Source: Uloborus plumipes (Eukaryota > Arthropoda > Arachnida > Araneae > Uloboridae). From it: DNA of 64,000 nucleotides. Below, piece by piece: positions 32,959 through 45,200 of the stretch; position 1 is the first letter of the stretch, and each line of letters begins with the position of its first letter. Under the pieces are notes generated by a model. It was not told the origin of the DNA and did not search any database. It saw only the letters and a list, made by a program, of their open reading frames with translations. Where the stretch lies: positions 62,001-126,000 of the forward strand of contig JAXGGA010002190.1 of NCBI GenBank assembly GCA_038373865.1. The letters are read 5' to 3'. The translations under genes and the position numbers were made by a program.

Positions 32959-33172
32959 TGCACAAACAATTGATATTTGATTATGCACATTTAAATAGCG
33001 AATCAATTTTTTTTTAAGTTCAATAATTGGTGGTAATTATTAAAATTCATAAAATAAATTCTAAAGTCTTGGGACTGATTTGTACCATTTTCTCTGGAGT
33101 GACTTGTATTCTAAAGCAAGCTAAAACAGTAAAGCTTACATTTTTTCTCCTTTAGTTTTCTTGTGATCTGGA

Positions 33173-33252
33173 ATGGAAGCCTATGTTTTGAATATATCTG
33201 GGAGATATTCAGGATCAATACTGCAGAATAAAACATTTGTTCCATTAAATGG
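33173..33252 (+). CDS. TBC1D31: TBC1D31 exon 1
   Basis: Residues 1-26 plus two bases, starting MEAYVLNISGRYSG. The donor gtgagc follows codon phase 2 and joins exon 2 to give NGPIL. The possible tttag acceptor at about 33151-33155 suggests a non-coding 5' exon may exist upstream. Confidence 0.75.
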
Positions 33253-36200
33253 GTGAGCTCTAACTATTTGATCATTAGTTGTTTACTTTAAAAATAACTT
33301 TAAAATAGACTCCTGTTTATCCACAGAACATGGTCTCTCGATAACCATGGATGGGTGAATATCGTGAGTAATTTGAAAAAATGATGCTAGTGTATATGCA
33401 AAACTTAAAGAATTATAGTACTCGGACACATTTAAGCTACAGATAAAAATTGTAGCTTTGTATTAATGTCAATGATAATAAGGATCGCTAATTATTTCAA
33501 ATGAATGCACATGCGCCAGTAAATTCGGCTAGCAGAAAAACGCAAGCAAAGTAATCTAGGTACAACATGGGTGTCGGCAAAGGAGGGTACAAGGGCATTT
33601 GCACCCCCCTCCCCCTGCTAAGGCTGTTGAAAAAAAAATTCTTTTTTTTTAAGTATTTTTTTGAAAAATAATTACATATCTTAAATGAACAACATTAAAT
33701 TTGTATTAAACAAAAAAGAAACTACAAAGTATTTCACAAAATATTTGTTCGTGTCCATGAGCGCTAACAGGAGGATGCAAAGAATGTATTTTCAGACCTA
33801 GCTTTTAAAGATAAGATTTAAATTATTTTAACAAAAGCAAAATGCAAGATACTTTAAAAATCTACCTAGTACAAGCAAAATATTTATCTCACGTTTATGT
33901 CCATGAGTGCTAGCATAAAGCTGTAAGAGTGTGCTTTTTCACCCTTATAAAATGAAAATTAAATTAAATTAGTTTTAAAAAAGTAACGTTAAAGTTAAAA
34001 CTTCACTTAAGATGACAAGCAATAAAAGAGAACATTAATGCCGCCATTAGTTATTGCCAATCTCGCCAAGCGCCCCCCGTTTTCGTACAATCTAGGATTT
34101 CTTAAATTTGTCTACACCAACCCCTGAAATCTATGAAGTTTTCAAGGAGGTTTATAAAGCTCCCGAACGTTAATTTTGTACCAAAATCAGAACTGGATTA
34201 AACGCTTTGTAATGAGGAAAATTACGAAGTAACTTAAAAACCTAATACCTATCTCAATTGACAGCTTAACATCAAGTTTACCTTTTTCATCAAATTGTAT
34301 TTGTAATTTATTAATAATAGTCAATTTCTTAAAGTAAAAAATTTTCCTTTTCTTTCTCAAACATATTAATTGAAACCTATTTTCCAATATCGTATACAGT
34401 TAATTTTTTAGTAGGTACATGTCATGTAACTCTCTTCCCATTGAAAGCTCGTTATTCTGATAAAATCTTACTTTCTTGTGACATCCTTTCAATAGGATCT
34501 CTAAAAAATAAACGATTTAACTTTGTATTTTAGAAATAAGTGATAAAAGATAAAATAAATGCTGTTGCAACATAGTATTACAAAAATATTGTATTTACGT
34601 ATTTCCGGCTTAAAAGGAACTTGAAAAAAAAAAAAAGAAATCTTCTGAAGTTAAGCATTTCAATAGCACTTACTAAAGATGCAAGAAGTGACAAAATAAA
34701 CGAAATTTATATAAAATGTACAAAATGAATTTGCTTAGGAAGTAAAAAAACAGGAGTAGTTTTGTGGTAAACAGCAGCTTTTGGTGATAATGACTAAAGA
34801 ATCAAGAAATGAAAAACGTAAACATAAAGACTAAATAAACAGTCGTTACACTTCATGACCAATAAGTACGTCGGCACTTGACTGGTTCATGTTCATTAGA
34901 ATGGAATTTCAACATACGGAACATAAAACTAAAAATGGAATTTCAGAAATAATTTCTTCCAGAACTGCAAGTAAAAATACATTTAAAAATGTGCTGAAGG
35001 GAATCTACTCCATCAAGGCTACACAGAATTTTTTGCTGAGAAGCAATGTTATTTGTTTTAAATAAAATAAAATATGGAAGTAAATTGAAATTGGGGTGTC
35101 ATGAAAGTAAACTTATAGCTTTCGACAAGAACATTAGTAAACAAGGAATAAACTGGAAAATAAGCCACAATTTTGTTTTATTTATAACAATGTAACCACG
35201 TAGTTTCAAAATGAATTCAGCACAATTCTTATCCTCCAGCGAAGAAAACTCAAGGAATTAAATATTTGGTGAAAATCAGAAGTAAAAATGTACCAACATT
35301 TAACACAATTACCCTAAATAGATCACAGGGGACTTGAACTTTTGGTAACACAAAAAGTTTTGCATAATAATAGATGTAGAAAGAATAACCACATGCTTAA
35401 CATTCATTAAATAACTTCAGCTTATGTAACTATTGAATAAATGCATCTTATCTCCCTATAATTGGGAAATGTTTATTAACTGCTCAATAAGTGTCATTAG
35501 CAGTCAAATCACTTATTCCGTCAATTTCATCAGCTTAAGATAACTTGATAAGAAAAACTCAGGCCCGTCATTTCAAATTTTTCCGGGGGGGGGGGGGGGC
35601 AAAGGGTAAAAACACAATACAATTTCACCAGAAAACAGCAAAAACCATGCCCACTTATATGTAAATTCAGTGATTTCTCAATGTCAGGGGGGAGGCAATT
35701 GACCCCTGCCTTCCCTAAATGACGGGCCTGACATTTGTGTTTTGTCTAAACTTTTGCATCACAGTGTACATTAAGTAACTTAAAACAAAGATGAAAATGC
35801 ATCTCAGAGTTAGCTTCTAAATAAATTATTTAATTCATTGCATTATTTATTTGAAAAAATAAAGTGGGAAAACATCTAGTAGAAAAAATTGAATGATTTT
35901 TTTTTTCATAAAAAAACTTTTTTTTAGTGATTTCTCCTTTAAAAAAATTTTTAGGAGTAATTTTTTTAGTTACATTATTTTTTATTTCTTGTGCTTGCAC
36001 TCCCTGCATATGATTTTTCCAGCTACCATTCTAGGCTACTCCAAATATATAGAGGGAGATTTTTTCAAGTAAAAATATTTTGCCACACCTTTATACACAC
36101 ACAAAAAAAAAGAAAAATTAGTGAGTTCAAAAAATTCTCTTTTGAAAGTGAATGACTAGATAATATTTTCCCTTGAATAAGCAATTTTTGGATCATCAAG

Positions 36201-39200
36201 AGTTTACTGTAATATTCTGTGCTTTGCATTTTAGCGTGGTATAACATTTGCCTAAACCTGAAAAAATTGTGATAAAATGAACTTGAAAGATTCTAAAAGG
36301 GTTAGCTTTTTTAATTTCAAAATATTTCGAAGAATTACTCAATTTCTATATAATAATGACTTTGGTAGTTTTGCCATCAATTGTTTATTTTGTGTCAGGA
36401 TCAAAACTGATAGTTTTGTCATTTTTGGCTAAACTTGTCATTGAGCAGTGGTTCTCAATATGGGGGTAATTAATTACCCCAAGGCTTAAGAAGTTCATGG
36501 TAGAAAATCAAACTGCTTATTTAATTTTTTGATGAGATACAATATGAAAAGTAAAGTAGAAAAGCGGAACAACATACCATGATTCCAACTATATAGTTTT
36601 AAAATAGCATAAGTGAAATTTAGCAGACAATAAAGTAAAAAAGTAGGCCTAGAATAATTCTGTTTATGAAATTGTAATTATTTTTTAAAACTCAGATGAT
36701 ATTTTTCTCAATATATTACTCAGTTGTGACGAATGAACTATCATTGATCTTTCTACTATTAGTTCAATTCAGTGAAATTAATGCTTTTGTGATAAGAAAT
36801 AAATATTTTTGTTTTATTAAGCAGCATGATTTTAAAGAATCTTATCAATTGATTTTAATGTTCTTGATGTCTTTTAGTGCGTACTTTAATTTCATTTCGT
36901 ACCATTTGTGGAAATTAATTCAATTGATGCTTTATTTTCCATAGTATTTAAATGTACAGATATACCGTATATACTCTCGTATAGGTCGATCTCGCGTATA
37001 AGTCGACCCCCTAAATTTGGAAGGAAAATCGGGAAAAATCGAAAACCCACATATAAGTCGAGATCGCACTTTCTGAAATGATCAGAAACGTTTTGCCGCA
37101 ATTTTTAAATATAAACGTTTTGAAAGGAAGGAAAGTGAAATGCAGTGAACATTCTTGTGTTGAAAATAACACAATCGTTGTTATTGTCCACAAAAAGCGT
37201 TCATTTTTGCGATCAAGATTTTTGTAAATCGGGACCAATCTTGGAATGTTTTGCAGCGATTTTTGACTATAAACGCTTTAAAAAAAAGGAAAATGAAATG
37301 CAGTGAGCATTCTTGGGTTGAAAACAGCACAATTGTTGTAATTTTTCACAAAAAGCGTTCATTTTTTGTGATCGCGATTTTTGTAAAGGGTTCGATTTTA
37401 CAATCGCGGTTTTTGTAAGGCTTCGGTTTTGCGGTGACAATTTTTGGTTTCTGTTGCTTTCATTTTGCATTATTATCAATAAAATTGTACGATGTAGCCG
37501 GATTACATTCCTTTTAAAAAAATAACCGGCATCAGTCGGAAAATTTGCGAATACGGCAATTCCTGCAGTTTTCGCGCCTTCGATTGTTTATTGTAATTAT
37601 TTATTCTTTATTTCACAATCAAATCATGCAAAAATATAGTAGAATGTATGAGTATTTACTTCTTTTTAGCGTCTGTTTAAAACAGTTAAACTGAATCGGA
37701 AAAATCTTCTCGTTTTTGAGTGTGTTTTTTTCCCCAAATAGTTCGGGAAAAATTTTCGGAAATTCTGCCCCTCGTATAAGTCGACCCCCTAACTTTCAAC
37801 TTCATTTTTTGGACTAAATTTCTCGACTTATACGCGATTATATACGATACATGTAATTTTTATTCTGTTCATATTTGACTTTCGCTATTGAATACTCAAA
37901 AACTACATATTTTTTCTTTTACAGGCCTATTCTATCAATTACAAATAGTTCTCCATATAAACCAATTAGTTTAGTACGAGTAGCTTGGGACAAGCAGGGC
38001 TCAAAATTTGTTTCAAGTGACTGTCAAGGAAATGTTCTTGTTTTTTCTGTCCAGAAAAATAGGTATGTATAGTTCTAAGGCATAATTAGTAGCAGTTTTA
38101 TGTAATAAGAGATACTAACAAAATTTTGAGCTCTATCCTGCTAAATGTTTTGATAGAGAATCTTACCACCATTCTTAACCCATTTATGCCCAAGTTTTTT
38201 TTTAACACTTTTTCTCAATTTTTATCTGTTTAAAACTTTCACTTGGAATGATTTGCATACATTTTATTCGTGAAATAGATCGCCATTGCCATATTTATTA
38301 AGTTATTTAACGTCCTGTTTATGTGACACTAGGCAGATGTGTGCACAAAATACGACCGCACTTGACTTTACTTTTGCAAAGTAACTTTACAATGCAAAGA
38401 AGGCATCTGTGATAAATTTTAAGCAAATCGTTTTTAAAAAGTTTAATTTTATAAAAAATAAGCTCGCAGAAACAACTTACTTTCTGTGGCTACCCATGCT
38501 GGATCGTTGCTTGACTGATTTGTCTGAAAATAGCTGTCAATAAATAAACTCTGATGTCCAACTAGTGGTTCTATCTGGTTTTCTCAAGAAGAAGGACTAT
38601 TTAACTTGTGAAAAACAGCTTTAGTAAAATGATATATCCATTACAGGTTTTTGTATGCAGTAACTCACAAGCGTCCTGTTTCTAGGCTACTGGGCATAAA
38701 TGGGTTAAAACAAAAGAATGTGACTTGTAATTGATTTCATTTAAACAGCCCATAGAAGCACGTTCTGATGGAAATAAATTATTTGAAGAAATGCTTTTAC
38801 TTGTACCTAGTAATTGTGTTTAAATGTAAGGCTGGTGATCAAGACAGCTATGTTTTTCTGGGACAATATTGATTTTTAATTTAATGAGCCGGTTTATATT
38901 GACCAAAAAACGGTTCATTGTTCCCTTTAGCTGGTGAAAAACAGGTTAGTTCAATATTAGAAGAGGGGGTACTACTATAGATGGCATTGTAAACTAAAGA
39001 GATTTGAATTATCTACGCTCTGCTTGAAGTAGGCTCATTGGAATACATTTCCGTTGTAAACACACCTAATGTCATAGTTTCCTAATAACTTTCCTCAAAT
39101 GTTCAAGTTATTTGACAAATCCCCTTGAAGGTCCAAATTCTAATATCCTAGTTTTCTCAAAATTTGATTTGAGTGAAAAGGAAAGCCTTATTTTGAGAAA

Positions 39201-42200
39201 ACGTTTTTGTTTCATTCACATGTATATATCTATGATTTCATATGAAAATCAAAGTTTGAGATATGAAGCAATTGTTCTGTTTTAAATGTACTTCAGAAAT
39301 ATTAATTATATTTTTTTAGGTTTTTCTTAGTGGAACGCTTAAACAGCTGTAGCTCCTTTCTCACATTCACTAATGATAGGAATCAAGACATTTTAGCATC
39401 TTTAGCTGACTGCACTATTGTTTCATTAAGCTCAGGTAATTCTTTGTCTTAGACTTGATTCTTGCTTAAACAGTTACGTAAAAAAAATACATTGCACTAG
39501 GTTCAAAGAAAAGGCATTAAAAAATGCTAATGTTTTCATTGTTAATCTAATGAAATAAAAAACATATTCTAGTAAATGCGCCCAAGTTGTACATACAGTC
39601 GAACCCGCTTGATGGAATAGCCATTTTGCCACGAAAAATATTCTAATAAGCAGGATATTCCATTATCCGGGATGAAAATAATGCATTTCAATGGTTTGGT
39701 ACATTGAAAACGTATTACATTAAGCGGGATATTCCTTTAAGCGATATTCTAATAAGCGGGCTCGACTGTATATATTTACGCATAAATATAAGAGACTTTT
39801 ATTCTCCTAACATGCTTTTGATGAAAATACGTTTAACAAACTTATTAATGAGCTATTTTTGAAAAAACTTTAAAAGCCCAATTTTTAATTTATCATATCA
39901 CATCAACCTTTTCCAAGTTGATCAAATTGTATTGTATTAAAGGGAAAGGATAAATTTATTGAGAACAAATTTATACTTTTATAAACCTTGAAAGCCTAGA
40001 TAAGGACGGAAATTCCAGTAAACAATATATGTGGGCGTAAACACCTACTCTAGGCATAAAACTCAGCAATTTTTATTTAAATTTATTATTTTTCTAATCA
40101 TATTGTCAATTTTTTGCATCGATGGGGTTCTTTGATTCCTGTCACCTAAATCAGAGTATGCCTTACTTTTACAGAAATACAGTAAACTCTCTCATATACA
40201 CGCCGCCTCACTTATGCGTCTTTTTCACTTATACGACGATTTTAAATGGTCTCAGCACATTCCATAGCAAAATAATGATAGTATCGTTCGTTTATGCGTC
40301 GCTCTAAAGATAAATATTTCACTTATGCGCCGAATTTTCCCTAAAATGTATGAAAATTTTATTTTCTTTAAAAAATAAGCATTTTTCTTTACCTTCCTCT
40401 TTAATCTTTCGCCTTTAATGCTCACGGAAGGCATTTTTTCTGCATGAACTAGAGTTCGGAGAGGGACAATTATCTATTATGCATGGTTTTATAGGGAACA
40501 GCTTGTAATTAGGTATGCTGCAACTTTTGTTTTCTCTTAATCATTATAGTTACGTTACAGTAATTGCCAAACTGTAGTAATATATCTCTTTTCTATAGAA
40601 ACATTCTTATTCACTCTCTCATTAGAACCTATGTTGAGTTTTAGTCCTTTAAATAGGCTTGTTCACTTACCCTCACTTATGCGCCTTTTTCTGTTGGTCC
40701 CTAGGGCAGGCGCATAAATTAGAGTTCACTGTAATCATTATGAGGAACACTTGGTTTATTTTCAAACGTCTTGCGCAGTATAGCCTATTAAGGCTCTTGC
40801 ACCATAGAACCCAATACGACCAACCGACTTAGTTTATTTTCAGAAAACTTTTTTAAAAAAAGTTTTTAGATTAGAAGTTTTATCATGTAAAATATTTATG
40901 ATGCTGTTAAGAGATTTTGTCTAGTATTGATGCATATTTTTTTTTCTTTAGAGGATCGAAAAGTAAAAAATCACTTCTATTATCACACTTCTTCTGTAAC
41001 CTACATCTCATTTGACAAAACAGGCAGAGTGGTTTTGTCTTGTTCAAAAGATGAAGCTATTTTATGGGATTTAAGTACTTTTACTATTCTGAGAGTACTT
41101 ACTTTGAAAAAGAGTGTAAATATGGTCAAAGTAAGTAAAAACTCATAAATTGTATTAATACATTTTTTTTGTACTTTTAGTGAGTACTTTTATAAATCTT
41201 TTTATTTTATCAAACTTCTGTAAAAGTTGTTTTTCGGTAAATTTCAAAACCTTTTATATATTGTTTAATTTTTTCTGATGACTTATTGCTTTTAAAATAC
41301 CTGTGCAATTTGGTGTTATGGATTATTTCCTACAAATAAAAGCCTCTTTGCAGTCTTTCTTGAAATGTATCATACAGTTTTAAAAGCCTTGTTATACAAT
41401 CTTCTTAGAAAAGATTATGAAAACTATTATGGTAAAAATAAAGAAAAAATAACTAAAATATAAAACATGTGTTAAACAAGAATAAAGAATTAAACAATTA
41501 TAAAATACACAAGCAAAGATGTTTATAACAGATTGAAACCATTGTAAATGAAGGAAAGTAAGGTATCAAGCATATATTAATAATGAACAACTTGAAAATA
41601 GCAGTATTGGTCACAGAGCTCAAGCTCAGAAATAGTGTGAATCTATATGACTGAATCTATGTGTGAACTATTCGAGGGAACTTTTAAATAATTTAACGTA
41701 ATTTGTTAACAAATATCCAAAATAGTATTTTTTGAAGATGCAGCTTAAGAGCCGTTTTTTTTAAGAATCAGGCAGTCAAAAAACTTGACATTTTTGATTT
41801 TGCTGAAAATTTCAGAATATGGTCTTTATTTAAAATTATTAAACACGTGTTTTTTTATTTTTTCAAAAAAAATTTTTTTCTTTCCGTTTTGGGAGGTCAA
41901 AGTTGGACTTTGCTCTTTTTTTCAATAAAAACATGCCGACTTAGATGAGCCAATACTTTTTGCTTTAGGAGTGAACCGTGGAATTGACAATTATTTTGTG
42001 TTCTACTATATCCCCACTAAATGTAAGTACATAAATATTTGTGGACGACTCTTGGCACAAAGGTCAGAGGTCACTCAAAGTTGTACGAAAAATAGTTTTT
42101 TAATGCAACTTTGACCGACCAAATCTTCTTGTGGAAACGGTGCACCACGGTAGTGTATATATCAGTAAATACCCACCAAAGATTAGTATCCAAAAACATA

Positions 42201-45200
42201 AAGATATGCGTGGTTGATATTTTGCTCATCGAAATATTTGACTCTGAAGTTGCAGAAATCGCAAAATCACGTGACTTTGAGGGTCATTATCTCCTTGCAG
42301 CATGAGTGACCAGATACAAAACTAGTTGGAGTAGAAGCCTTTCTTGTCCCAGAAACACAATCCGTTAACAAACCTATGGCTACTCTTTCAGTTTTTGCAT
42401 AATTCGGCTCTAAACTTTATAAAATGAGTGTTTTTCGGCGTTAAGAAAAAAGGCCAATTACCTGTTTTAAAAAAGCTATTGCTATTATTTGTAGCATTAT
42501 TATATCCCAACTTACTAACTAGCTGAAATGGCATCTAAAGATGGTTATACAGTTGAAACCAAATTGAAAATGAATTGTCGAAAATGCTCAGTATACCTCA
42601 AAAACCATATTTTTTTATTTCTCCAGGCGACGTTTTTTTTTTTTTTTTTTGTTACAGCTCTTTATTCCGTTCGGTTCCAACATGGTAAGCAATTTATGTA
42701 CTTCTTGTCGTTCTAGTTGTTGTAAAACTGGAAAGTAATGTATCTTAAGTCTGATATAAAATATTTTCTCTTGTCATATCAAGTTTTTATTGTAAAAGAA
42801 TATTTTGAAATGGATAATAGACCTAATCAAAAAAAAAACTTACTTGTTCAGCTGAGCCCTCTTGCTCGATGTCATGAATGTCATCCAAAATTTCCAGACC
42901 TGCACCGAGGGGCTTTAATGTACCAAGATTTTTAAGAAGTGACATTCTGCTAAATAGGCTTCTGATTTGTGAAAAAGTTGAGTTTTTGATGACATTCACA
43001 ACATCGACCAAGAGGGCACAGCTGAACAGAAGTTTTTTTTTTTTTTTTGGATTATGTTTATTGTCCATTTCAAAATGTTCTTTTAGCATTATAAACTTGA
43101 TATGACAGGATATATTGCTTTATATCAGACTTAAGGTACATTTCTTTCCTGTTTTACAGCAACTAGAACGACAAGAAGTACATAAATTGCTTACCATGTT
43201 GAACCGAATGGAATAAAGAGCTGTAACAAAAAAAAAAAAAACGTCGCCTGGAGAAATAAAAAAATATGGTTTTTGACGTATACTGAGCATTTTCGACAAT
43301 TCATTTTCAATTTGGTTTCAACTGTATAACCATCTTTAGATGCCATTTCAGCTAGTTAGTAAGTTGGGATATAATAATGCTACAAATAATAGCAATAGCT
43401 TTTTTAAAACAGGTAATTAGCCTTTTTTCTTAACGCCGAAAAACACTCATTTTTCAAAGTTTAGAGCCGAATTATGCAAAAACTGAAAGAGTAGCCATAG
43501 GTTTGTTAACGGATTGTGTTTCTGGGACAAGAAAGGCTTCTACTCCAACTAGTTTTATATCTAGTCACTCATGCTGCAAGGAGATAATGACCCTCAAAGT
43601 CACATGATTTTGCGATTTCTGCAACTTCAGAGTCAAATATTTCGATGTGCAAAATATCAACCACGCATATCTTTATGTTTTTGGATACTACTCTTTGGTG
43701 GGTATTTACTGATATATACACTACCGTGGTGCACCGTTTCCACAAGAAGATTTGGTCGGCCAAAGTTGCATTAAAAAACTATTTTTCGTACAACTTTGAG
43801 TGACCTCTGACCTTTGCGTCAAGAGTCGTCCACAAATATTTATCTCCCCAAAAACAACAGTGTTGTAAAAAAATCCCCCGCCAAGAAAACCTTAAATACT
43901 CAGCCTTAAAAAGTTATGATATCGAGTTTTCCCGCCAAGTTTGTGCCAAACTACAACTAACCTGTATGTATAGTTCTTTTAAATTGTTTTCAGTCCTGCC
44001 AGGCGGGAAGCTTTGTCTTGTGAGGTGATTGCTTAATGAGTAAAAACTTCCCGCCTGGCAGGACTGAAAACAATTTAAAAGAACTATACATACAGGTTAG
44101 TTGTAGTTTGGCACAAACTTGGCGGGAAAACTCGATATCATAACTTTTTAAGGCTGAGTATTTAAGGTTTTCTTGGCGGGGGATTTTTTTACAACACTGT
44201 TGTTTTTGGAGAGATATCACATGTTTTTGCATTAATATTATTTCTTTGCCTGTTTTTTTTCTCTTCAAAATTTACTTTGCATGTTTTTTTTTCCCTTCAA
44301 CATTTTTCTTGGCGGTCCGACATCTGTGGTTTTCTTGGCAGCATGCATTTGGTGCAAAAGTTCAAGGATCTTCTTCAGTCTAGGATAAATTTGAAATCAA
44401 TCACAATGTACCACCCGAACCGACGCAAAACAAAGCTAGTTGCTAACAATACTACGATTAAATTAAAAGTTAAAAAAAAAAACCCCAACCCTTACTGCCG
44501 ATCTCATATTAAAATGAACTAAATTGAAGATCCCTTTTAATGCAATAAAATCAATTACAAATATTTTATTTGTTAACAAATAGAAACTGGCAACAGATGA
44601 AATTATAAATCATTGAGTTTTCTTTCCTCGTGGCCCACCAATGAAAACATAAATGCTCAGATGTTGAACAGAGCTAGTAGATAGAAATCGGACCAATTTT
44701 AAGCATTAATAACTCCGGGGTGCGATGACCCCGGGGGGGTAAATTTTGGGAAAATGTCCTCAATGTCTCATCGAGAATATTCATACCAAAAATCAACACT
44801 AAAGACCCCCGGGGAGAAAAGATACGGAAAATAAAAACGAGGTGGGAGGGGGTGGGGGGTCGAAAAACCCCCTATGCCGAGCTTTGGGACAAAATAAATG
44901 TGGGTGCTAAAGCAGAGCTCAATCCGAGTTACCGTTTAGTCTGGACCCCTGTCAAACAATTTTTAAAAAGTGCGAAAAATAGCGATTTTATAACATATAT
45001 CACCCCTCCCCCTGAGGGTCCTGGATGTTTTGCTTTAGTATGTGCCGTCAGGGGCCGCTGGAGGTTGAGTATACCAAAAATGAACTCTAAGGATCTTTAT
45101 GGGGCTGAGATACAGAGGGGTGAAAACCCCGGTTTGGTTACTCGCGTAAACAGTCCTTGTCGCTCTTTTACATTTTTATTGGCGACGGAAATTTCTTGGC

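Noticed and set aside
43569..43774. Matching ORFs near 42111-42305 and 43569-43763
   Set aside because: They are the same sequence in the two arms of one inverted repeat and do not resemble a known protein.
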